From: Clostridia bacterium
GTDB lineage: Bacteria; Bacillota_A; Clostridia; TANB77; CAG-508
DNA length: 5,720 nucleotides
Direction: 5' to 3'
NCBI GenBank assembly: GCA_017621295.1
Contig: JAGATI010000141.1
Coordinates: 1 to 5,720, forward strand
The notes beneath the pieces were generated by a model. That model was given only the letters and a program-made list of their open reading frames with translations. It did not search any database and was not told the DNA's origin. The position numbers and the translations under genes are program-made. Each line of letters opens with the position of its first letter. The stretch's first letter is position 1. Shown one piece after another: positions 1 to 5,720 of this stretch.

Positions 1-1917
1 AATTGCTACATCTGGTGTTAATTCATAATCAGCAAGTGGATATTTTTTATTATTTTGTTTATCTGTAATAACTGCAAAAGATGTTACTTCTGAACCAGTA
101 CCTGAAGTAGTTGGTATTGCTACTAGTTTTGCTTTTTCTCCAAGTTTTGGGAATTTATAAGTACGTTTTCTAATATCCATAAATTTAAGTTTCATTCCTT
201 CTGCATCTGCTTCTGGATGTTCATAGAAAAGCCACATACCTTTTGCTGCATCAATTGGACTTCCTCCACCTACTGCAATAACAACATCTGGTTTAAAATC
301 ATTCATCATTTTAACACCTTTATTTATAGTATCAAATGATGGGTCTGGCTCAACTTCTGAAAATATTTCTGAATGTACATATTCATTTCTTTTTCTTAAA
401 TGATATAATATTTTATCTATATATCCAAGTTTAACCATAGATGGGTCTGTTACAATAAATGCTCTTGTAATATCTGGCATTTTTTCTAAGTATTGGATAG
501 AACCTGCTTCAAAATAAATTTTCTCTGGAACTTTAAACCATTGCATATTAACTCTCCTTTTTGCTACTTTTTTTACATTAATTAAATTTACAGAAGAAAC
601 ATTTGCTGTTGTAGAATTTCCACCAAAAGTTCCACATCCAAGTGTTAATGATGGCATATTAGTATTATAAATATCTCCAATTGCACCATGAGTAGATGGA
701 GAATTTACAATAATTCTTCCAGCTTTTACAGTTTTAGAGAATTTTAAAATTGTTTCATCATTTTCAGAATGAATAACTGCTGAATGTCCCATTCCTCCAA
801 ATTCAATTAATTTTTCTGCTAAAGCAATTCCTTCATCTGGTCCTTCTACTACATAATATGCTAAAACTGGACTTAATTTTTCTTTTGAAAATGGATACTC
901 AATTCCAACTCCATTTTCTTTTAAAACTAATACTTTTGTTTCTTTTGGAACATCTATTCCTGCCATTTTTGCAATATTATATGGACTTTTTCCTACAATA
1001 TCTGCATTTAAAGCACAGCCTTTTTCTTCTATAAACATACTACCTTTAAGTTTATTAGTATCTTCTGCACTTAAAAAGTAACATCCTGCTTCAACCATTA
1101 ACTTTTCAAATTCATCTTTAATTTCTTTATCTACAATAACAGATTGCTCAGATGCACAAATCATTCCATTATCAAATGATTTTGAAAGAACTAAGTCATT
1201 TACAGATGTTTTTAATTTTGCAGTTTTATCTATATAACATGGAACATTTCCTGGTCCCACACCTAAAGCTGGTTTTCCACATGAATAAGCAGCTTTTACC
1301 ATCCCTGTTCCACCAGTTGCTAGTATTAAATTTACATCTGGATGATGCATTAAAAAGTTTGTTGCAGTAATAGATGGCTCTTCTATCCATAAAATGCAAT
1401 TTTCTGGAGCTCCTGCTTTAACCGCAGCATCTCTTACAATTTTTGCAGATTCTACACTACATTTTTGTGCAGATGGATGGAATCCAAAAATAATAACATT
1501 TCTTGTTTTTGCTGCAATAATAGATTTAAACATAGTTGTTGAAGTAGGGTTTGTTACTGGTGTTACACCAGCTATAATTCCTACTGGCTCTGCAATTTCT
1601 ACATAGCCTTCTTCTTCATTTTCTGAAATTACTCCTACTGTTTTATCATATTTTATACTGTGATAGATATATTCTGTTGCAAACATATTTTTTATTATTT
1701 TATCTTCATAAATTCCACGTCCAGTTTCTTCTACAGCCATTTTGGATAATTCCATGTGGTGTTCTAACCCTGCCATTGCCATAGCTCTTATAATATTATT
1801 TACTTGCTTTTGATCTAACTTTAAGTACTCTTGTGATGCCTTTTTAGCTTTTTCTACTAAATCATCAATCATTGATTTTATTCTGTTTTTCTCTTCTTCA
1901 CTAATTTCTGTTGCCAT
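1..1917 (-). CDS. adhE: Bifunctional aldehyde-alcohol dehydrogenase AdhE (N-terminal 639 residues, partial)
   Basis: AdhE reduces acetyl-CoA to acetaldehyde and then to ethanol, using two NADH, in fermenting bacteria; the family forms cytoplasmic spirosome filaments. The start is the ATG at 1917, preceded on the minus strand by AGGAGG (1923-1928) five bases upstream; the product begins MATEISEEEK. The CoA-dependent aldehyde dehydrogenase half shows GVTPVTNPTSTT from about residue 115, GVGPGNVP near 219-226, and the catalytic cysteine in GMICASEQ at Cys254 (codon 1156-1158). A linker reading KRRVNMQWFKVPEKIYFE lies near residues 452-469. The iron-dependent alcohol dehydrogenase half then begins, with GGGSPIDAAK at 550-559 and PTTSGTGSEVT at 602-612. 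The frame is open to the left edge and ends at YELTPDVAI, so the iron ligands and roughly the last quarter of the protein lie outside. No frameshift is visible. It is transcribed divergently from leuS. The identification is firm. Confidence 0.97.
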   Translation of the reverse strand, partial: MATEISEEEKNRIKSMIDDLVEKAKKASQEYLKLDQKQVNNIIRAMAMAGLEHHMELSKMAVEETGRGIYEDKIIKNMFATEYIYHSIKYDKTVGVISENEEEGYVEIAEPVGIIAGVTPVTNPTSTTMFKSIIAAKTRNVIIFGFHPSAQKCSVESAKIVRDAAVKAGAPENCILWIEEPSITATNFLMHHPDVNLILATGGTGMVKAAYSCGKPALGVGPGNVPCYIDKTAKLKTSVNDLVLSKSFDNGMICASEQSVIVDKEIKDEFEKLMVEAGCYFLSAEDTNKLKGSMFIEEKGCALNADIVGKSPYNIAKMAGIDVPKETKVLVLKENGVGIEYPFSKEKLSPVLAYYVVEGPDEGIALAEKLIEFGGMGHSAVIHSENDETILKFSKTVKAGRIIVNSPSTHGAIGDIYNTNMPSLTLGCGTFGGNSTTANVSSVNLINVKKVAKRRVNMQWFKVPEKIYFEAGSIQYLEKMPDITRAFIVTDPSMVKLGYIDKILYHLRKRNEYVHSEIFSEVEPDPSFDTINKGVKMMNDFKPDVVIAVGGGSPIDAAKGMWLFYEHPEADAEGMKLKFMDIRKRTYKFPKLGEKAKLVAIPTTSGTGSEVTSFAVITDKQNNKKYPLADYELTPDVAI

Positions 1918-1944
1918 AAAAACCTCCTTTTTAACTTTGTCCTA

Positions 1945-1974
1945 ATTTTATCTATTAACTATGACATTTGTCAA
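1945..1974 (-). promoter_or_regulatory. adhE promoter (sigma-A type)
   Basis: On the minus strand a consensus -35 TTGACA (1969-1974) and a -10 TAAAAT (1945-1950) are separated by 18 bases. Transcription would start near 1938, leaving a leader of about 20 nt with the AGGAGG RBS. The -35 box lies within inverted repeats, so repression by occlusion is plausible. The elements are read directly from sequence; activity is inferred. Confidence 0.7.
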
Positions 1975-1993
1975 TAGAAATCGGACGACAAAT
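1952..1993. promoter_or_regulatory. Nested inverted repeats over the adhE -35 region, candidate operator
   Basis: Three overlapping dyads are visible. TGACA-TT-TGTCA (1962-1973) is perfect. CTATTAAC (1952-1959) pairs with GTCAATAG (1970-1977) with one mismatch across 10 bases. ATTTGTC (1966-1972) pairs exactly with GACAAAT (1987-1993) across 14 bases. They cover the adhE -35 box and the bases just upstream of it. In clostridia adhE is commonly controlled by the NADH-sensing repressor Rex, but these repeats do not fit the usual Rex consensus (TTGTTAA-N4-TTAACAA) well, so the binding protein is not assigned. Confidence 0.4.
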
Positions 1994-2021
1994 ATTTATA
2001 TATTTTTTAAAGTGTTTTCTC

Positions 2022-2050
2022 TTTCTTTTTCTCTCTAATTGTAGTATAAT
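2022..2050 (+). promoter_or_regulatory. Probable leuS promoter
   Basis: A perfect -10 TATAAT lies at 2045-2050. Seventeen bases upstream the -35 position (2022-2027, TTTCTT) is poor and sits inside a 22-base run of pyrimidines (2015-2036). The leader from the expected start near 2057 to the leuS ATG is only about 45 nt. The -10 is convincing; the -35 is not, so an activator or an unseen feature may contribute. Confidence 0.5.
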
Positions 2051-2100
2051 TATGGAAATTTATAACATATATAATTTTAAGTAAAAAAGGAGATGCTTTA

Positions 2101-4503
2101 ATGGATTACAATTTTCAAGAAATAGAAAAAAAATGGCAAAAATATTGGGACAAAAACGAAACATTTAAAACTGATGTATGGGATTTTTCAAAACCAAAAT
2201 TCTACGCATTAGACATGTTTCCATATCCATCTGGACAAGGCTTGCACGTTGGTCATCCAGAAGGATATACAGCAACAGACATAGTATCTAGAATGAAAAG
2301 AATGCAAGGATATAATGTACTTCACCCTATGGGATGGGATGCATTTGGCCTTCCTGCAGAACAATATGCAATAAAAACAGGAAATCACCCTGATGGATTT
2401 ACAAAACAAAACATAGACACATTTAAAAAACAATTAAAAATGCTAGGCCTTTCTTTTGATTGGGATAAAGAAATTTCTACATGTGATCCAAATTACTATA
2501 AATGGACACAATGGATTTTTAAAGAATTATATAAAGATGGTTTAGCAAAACTTGTAGATATGCCTGTTAACTGGTGTGAAGAACTAGGTACAGTTTTAGC
2601 AAATGATGAAATAATTGATGGAAAAAGTGAACGTGGCGGATTCCCAGTTGTTCGTAAAAACATGAAACAATGGGTATTAGATATACCTGCTTATGCAGAA
2701 ACATTATTAAAAAATCTAGATGAATTAGATTGGCCAGAATCAACAAAAGAAATTCAAAGAAACTGGATTGGTAAATCTGTTGGTGCTACAGTAAACTTTA
2801 AAGTAGCAGGTCACAAAGATTTAAGCTTTACTGTATTTACTACAAGATGCGATACTCTATTTGGTGCTACTTACTGTGTCTTAGCACCTGAAAGTGAATT
2901 AGTTAAAAAGATTACAACTGAAGATAAAAAATCTGAAGTTGAAGAATATATTAAATCTTGTAGCTCTAAATCAGACTTAGAAAGAACGGAATTAAATAAA
3001 GAAAAAACTGGTGTTTTTACAGGTAGTTATGCTATAAATCCTGTAAATGGAAAAGAAATTCCAATTTGGATTTCAGACTATGTTTTAGCTTCTTATGGAA
3101 CAGGCGCAATTATGGCAGTTCCTGCACATGATACTAGAGATTATGAATTTGCCAAAAAATTTGGATTAGAAATTATACCTGTATTAGAAGGTGGAGACAT
3201 TTCAAAAGAAGCCTATACAGATGATGGACTTCATATTAATTCTGATTTCTTAGATGGTTTAAATAAAGAAGATGCAATAGAAAAAATGCTTACATGGTTA
3301 GAAGAAAATAAAATCGGAACAAAAAAAGTAAATTATAAACTACGTGAATGGATATTTGCACGTCAACGTTATTGGGGAGAACCTATTCCAATTGTTCATA
3401 CAGATGATGGTGAAATGATTGCTTTAAGAGATGAAGATTTACCTTTAATCTTACCAGAACTTGAAGATTACAAGCCTTCTAAAGCAGGTAACTCGCCTCT
3501 AGAAAAAGCAAATGAATGGTTAAATGTTACAATAGATGGAAAACAAGGAAAAAGAGAAACTAGTACAATGCCAGGTTCTGCTGGTTCTAGCTGGTATTTC
3601 TTACGTTATATAGATCCAAGAAATAATGAAGAACTGGCAAATAAAAAATTACTTGAATATTGGCTACCTGTAGATTTATATATGGGTGGACCAGAACATG
3701 CTGTAGGTCATTTATTATATTCAAGATTTTGGAATAATTACTTATATAACAAAGGTGTAGTTCCTGTTGCTGAACCATTTAAAAAGCTTCGTCATCAGGG
3801 TATGATTCTTGGTTCAAATGGTGAAAAAATGAGTAAATCTAAAGGTAATGTTGTTAATCCAGATGATATGGTAAAAGAATATGGTGCAGATAGCTTAAGA
3901 CTTTACGAAATGTTCATGGGTCCAATCGACGCTGATAAACCTTGGGACCCAAAAGGAATTGATGGCTCTAAGAAATTCTTAGATAGAGTTTGGAGACTAT
4001 ATACAGAATCTGATAAAATAAAAGATGAAGAAAATACTAGCCTAGAAAAAATTTACCATTTTACAGTAAAAAAAGTTACAAACGATTATGAAACAATGAA
4101 CTTCAATACAGCAATTAGCCAGTTAATGATTTTTATAAATGCAGTATATAAGACTAACTGTTTTCCAAAAGAATATGCAGAAGGATTCTTAAAATTATTA
4201 AACCCTATTGCTCCACATATTACAGAAGAACTTTGGAATGTAGTTTTAGGTAATAATTCATCAATAGCTTATTCAAAATGGCCAGAATTTGATGAATCCA
4301 AAACAATTGATGACGAGATAGAATTACCTGTTCAAGTAAATGGAAAAGTAAAGGCTACTGTTATGATTCCTCTAAATAGCGAAGAATCTATAGTTAAAGA
4401 AATTGTTCATGGAAATGAAAATGTACAAACTGCAATTTCAGGTAAAAATGTTGTTAAAGAAATTTATGTAAAAAATAAAATTTATAATATTGTTGTTAAA
4501 TAG
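2101..4503 (+). CDS. leuS: Leucyl-tRNA synthetase (complete, 800 aa)
   Basis: This cytoplasmic class I synthetase charges tRNA-Leu with leucine and proofreads mischarged products. The ATG at 2101 follows AAGGAGA (2087-2093) by seven bases, and the product begins [12 protein letters not shown], like Firmicutes LeuRS. The HIGH motif appears as HVGH at residues 49-52 and KMSKS at 576-580. The region that carries zinc cysteines in some bacteria (ZN1) reads GKSERGG at 174-180, without the Cys cluster, as in Bacillus. The CP1 editing domain spans roughly 222-410: [12 protein letters not shown] at 247-258 contains the specificity threonine (T252), and HDTRDYEF at 343-350 carries the aspartate expected to anchor the amino group (D347). 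[13 protein letters not shown] (414-426), [10 protein letters not shown] (491-500) and [17 protein letters not shown] follow. The anticodon-binding helical domain and a small C-terminal domain ([10 protein letters not shown] from 744) complete it. Length is normal for the family (about 800). Position 250 is Cys where Pro is usual. Confidence 0.98.
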   Translation: MDYNFQEIEKKWQKYWDKNETFKTDVWDFSKPKFYALDMFPYPSGQGLHVGHPEGYTATDIVSRMKRMQGYNVLHPMGWDAFGLPAEQYAIKTGNHPDGFTKQNIDTFKKQLKMLGLSFDWDKEISTCDPNYYKWTQWIFKELYKDGLAKLVDMPVNWCEELGTVLANDEIIDGKSERGGFPVVRKNMKQWVLDIPAYAETLLKNLDELDWPESTKEIQRNWIGKSVGATVNFKVAGHKDLSFTVFTTRCDTLFGATYCVLAPESELVKKITTEDKKSEVEEYIKSCSSKSDLERTELNKEKTGVFTGSYAINPVNGKEIPIWISDYVLASYGTGAIMAVPAHDTRDYEFAKKFGLEIIPVLEGGDISKEAYTDDGLHINSDFLDGLNKEDAIEKMLTWLEENKIGTKKVNYKLREWIFARQRYWGEPIPIVHTDDGEMIALRDEDLPLILPELEDYKPSKAGNSPLEKANEWLNVTIDGKQGKRETSTMPGSAGSSWYFLRYIDPRNNEELANKKLLEYWLPVDLYMGGPEHAVGHLLYSRFWNNYLYNKGVVPVAEPFKKLRHQGMILGSNGEKMSKSKGNVVNPDDMVKEYGADSLRLYEMFMGPIDADKPWDPKGIDGSKKFLDRVWRLYTESDKIKDEENTSLEKIYHFTVKKVTNDYETMNFNTAISQLMIFINAVYKTNCFPKEYAEGFLKLLNPIAPHITEELWNVVLGNNSSIAYSKWPEFDESKTIDDEIELPVQVNGKVKATVMIPLNSEESIVKEIVHGNENVQTAISGKNVVKEIYVKNKIYNIVVK

Positions 4504-4509
4504 TTTTTA

Positions 4510-4538
4510 TTGCTTATCAAAAAAAGTTATATTATAAT
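4510..4538 (+). promoter_or_regulatory. Promoter of the metallopeptidase-like gene
   Basis: TTGCTT (4510-4515) and a perfect TATAAT (4533-4538) are separated by 17 bases, directly after the leuS stop codon (4501-4503). Transcription would start near 4545, giving a leader of about 29 nt that contains the RBS. This strong-looking promoter suggests the gene is expressed on its own rather than only by readthrough from leuS, and argues mildly against it being a long-dead pseudogene. Confidence 0.7.
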
Positions 4539-4555
4539 ATATATTAGAATTTACT

Positions 4556-4561
4556 AAGGAG
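4556..4561 (+). promoter_or_regulatory. RBS deciding the 4574 start
   Basis: AAGGAG lies 12 bases before the ATG at 4574, a long but usable spacing. No other ATG, GTG or TTG stands in the same frame between this site and 4574, so 4574 is the only reasonable start. Confidence 0.65.
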
Positions 4562-4573
4562 AAAAGTCTTAAT

Positions 4574-5625
4574 ATGGGGATTGAAGAAGAATTAAAATCA
4601 AATGGTATAGAAGTATTAGAAAGACTAGATTTAGATACTGTTAAGTCTATTGCAGAATTTGTGGCATCTAACATTTGTAATACATTTCCTAAACTACGTT
4701 TTAATTTTCATGATTTATTTGATGAAATTTGTAATTTACCAATGTATATAGCAAATATGCCAGCTCGGACTTGCTGAAGCTAGTTACTTTTATAAAAATT
4801 CATCTATTTACTTTAGAGATGGAATGGGATTATCAGATTTAAAAAAATTTGCTGTACATGAAATAATACATCACTTGCAAGAAGTAATAGATGAAGACAA
4901 TACATTAATTAGATTAGGTCTATTAGAGTTTAACAAATCTAAATCCTATGGAATGGGATTAAATGAAGCAGCAGTACAAATTATAAGCTCATATATATTA
5001 CGGAGAATCTCTAGATTCTGTTAAATATTATGGAATAGAACTTTCAACTATAAGTCCTAATTACTATCCATTAATTTGTAACTTAATGAGTCAAATCTGC
5101 TATTTAGTTGGAGAAAATACATTATATGATAGTACTTTCTATAGTAACGATAATTTTAAAAATCGATTAATCGATCTAATAGGAAAGAAAAATTTCGATA
5201 AAATATCTATAGGCTTTGATAAACTCTTGCAATTTGAAGAACAAATAGCTTTGATTTCTAATAAATTATATGACAATAATTGTTCAAATACTAAATCAAA
5301 AAAATATACTAATATAATTAATAAATATAAACAAAAAATAAAATGTACATTCTTAAAAACGCAAAATCTGTTATTTATTTCATACTTTAAAAATCAATTT
5401 AAAATACTAAATTCTGATAGTGATATCGAAATATTTAAAAATAAATTGTTAATCTATAAAGATTTAATAGGAAAATCAGATGACTATTTTACATTTACAA
5501 ATTATAATAATAAAATAATAGATAAAATCAATAACGAGTATACTTCTATTATTAATACATCTCTAATTGAGCACAAACAAAATAAACTTATAGAAATTTT
5601 CAAAAAAATATTTAATAAAAATTAA
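4574..5625 (+). CDS. HExxH metallopeptidase-like protein, frame broken by two +1 shifts (349 aa if joined)
   Basis: No family name is assigned. Three frames, 4574-4765, 4767-5000 and 5002-5625, join into one 349-residue protein if one base is skipped at about 4766 and about 5001. Residues 1-64 begin MGIEEELKSNGIEVLERL and end in YIANMPA. Residues 65-142 carry the zinc-metallopeptidase signature HEIIH (95-99: His95 and His99 as ligands, Glu96 as general base) and, 32 residues later, GLNEAA with Glu131 as a likely third ligand, a gluzincin-like arrangement. Residues 143-349 start GESLDSVKYYGIEL and become rich in Lys, Asn, Ile and Asp; they look helical and have no recognised domain. No signal peptide or membrane segment is visible, so the protein is probably cytosolic. 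The unshifted first frame would stop at 4775-4777 after 67 residues, before the active site; the unshifted second frame stops at 5022-5024. The gene has its own promoter and RBS. It may be recoded, a young pseudogene, or affected by sequencing errors. Substrate is unknown. Confidence 0.7.
4764..4770 (+). other. First +1 frame junction: in-frame CGG followed by A
   Basis: In the incoming frame the codons read CCA GCT CGG ACT TGC TGA, stopping at 4775-4777. Skipping C4766 gives CCA GCT GGA CTT GCT GAA, that is MPA-GLAEASYFYKNSS, which leads straight into the HEIIH segment. The incoming frame becomes unproductive within three codons, and the outgoing frame is closed by a TAG at 4749-4751, so the switch must fall in a narrow interval. 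The exact base is inferred. Confidence 0.65.
4998..5004 (+). other. Second +1 frame junction: in-frame CGG followed by A
   Basis: The incoming frame reads TAT ATA TTA CGG AGA and stops at 5022-5024. Skipping C5001 gives TAT ATA TTA GGA GAA TCT, that is SYIL-GESLDSVKYYG, and 207 further open codons. The outgoing frame is closed upstream by a TAA at 4984-4986. An alternative repair, removing one T at 4998-4999, would give SYIYGES, so the skipped base is less certain here than at the first junction. Confidence 0.6.
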
Positions 5626-5665
5626 CATTCACATTTTATGTACATAGAAGTTTTTTATAGTTTAT

Positions 5666-5693
5666 TTTACATACACTATCTTAGAGATAATCT
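5666..5693 (+). promoter_or_regulatory. Possible promoter of the next gene
   Basis: TTTACA (5666-5671) is followed after 16 bases by TAATCT (5688-5693), a moderate match to a sigma-A promoter. A short dyad, TATCT-TAG-AGATA (5677-5689), fills most of the spacer and could be an operator. TATATA at 5696-5701 is an alternative -10. The call rests mainly on its position just before an RBS and ATG. Confidence 0.35.
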
Positions 5694-5704
5694 TACTATA
5701 TAAC

Positions 5705-5720
5705 AAAGGGGAATATATGT
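5705..5720 (+). CDS. Start of a further gene, cut by the window edge
   Basis: AAAGGGG (5705-5711) stands five bases before an ATG at 5717-5719, the typical layout of a start site, with a possible promoter upstream. Only one codon and one extra base are inside the window, so nothing can be said about the product, and the reading frame itself is unproven. Confidence 0.4.

Noticed and set aside
1152..1606. Plus-strand open frames at 1152-1370 and 1394-1606
   Set aside because: They lie antisense inside adhE, have no ribosome binding site, and give low-complexity or unremarkable peptides; they are by-products of adhE codon use.
1952..1977. Rex binding site at adhE
   Set aside because: The arms do not match the known consensus half-sites closely; kept only as an unassigned operator candidate.
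2209..3778. Minus-strand open frames at 2209-2433 and 3587-3778
   Set aside because: They are antisense to highly conserved parts of leuS and have no supporting start signals.
4504..4530. Rho-independent terminator after leuS
   Set aside because: A T-run and an A-run can pair, but there is no GC-containing stem followed by a T tract, and the stretch is better explained as the promoter of the next gene.
4764..4770. prfB-type +1 frameshift site
   Set aside because: There is no CTT-TGA-C slip sequence and no internal Shine-Dalgarno at the required short distance; the pattern instead centres on CGG-A, away from a stop codon.
4574..5625. Three separate small genes (4574-4777, 4824-5024, 5086-5625)
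   Set aside because: Each open frame continues sensibly upstream of its first ATG into the previous frame, no RBS precedes the ATGs at 4824 or 5086, and the pieces join into one protein with an intact HExxH and downstream Glu.
5637..5656. Terminator formed by the palindrome TATGTACATA followed by TTTTTT
   Set aside because: The dyad is AT-rich with no loop, and the T run begins four bases after it; it is too weak to call.

Overview
The window is AT-rich, low-GC DNA from a bacterium, most likely an anaerobic Firmicute of the clostridial type. The evidence is a two-domain AdhE (fermentative aldehyde/alcohol dehydrogenase), a LeuRS whose motifs and length (800 aa) match the Firmicutes form with a degenerate ZN1 zinc module, strong AGGAGG-type ribosome binding sites, and arginine codons that are almost all AGA or CGT. 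The genus cannot be read from the window.

Layout. Positions 1-1917 (minus strand) hold the first 639 codons of adhE; the gene runs off the left edge inside its alcohol dehydrogenase half. Positions 1918-2100 are a divergent promoter region: a sigma-A-like adhE promoter overlapped by inverted repeats, and a leuS promoter with a good -10 and a poor -35. Positions 2101-4503 (plus) are a complete leuS. Positions 4504-4573 hold a clear promoter (TTGCTT-17-TATAAT) and an RBS. Positions 4574-5625 (plus) hold a gene for a 349-residue HExxH metallopeptidase-like protein, spread over three reading frames. Positions 5626-5720 are a spacer with a possible promoter, an RBS and the ATG of a further gene that is cut off.

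adhE and leuS are ordinary metabolic and translation genes that only share an intergenic region. The metallopeptidase-like gene is the interesting part. Its three frames join into one sensible protein if one base is skipped at two places. Both places can be read as an in-frame CGG followed by A, with the C skipped and GGA (Gly) read next: GCT-(C)-GGA and TTA-(C)-GGA. By eye these are the only in-frame CGG codons in any coding region of the window; about 1,440 codons of adhE and leuS contain none. This suggests either +1 ribosomal frameshifting at a very rare or unreadable CGG codon, used twice in one gene, or a recent pseudogene or sequencing artefact that happens to fall on the same tetranucleotide twice. 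Both readings are kept open.
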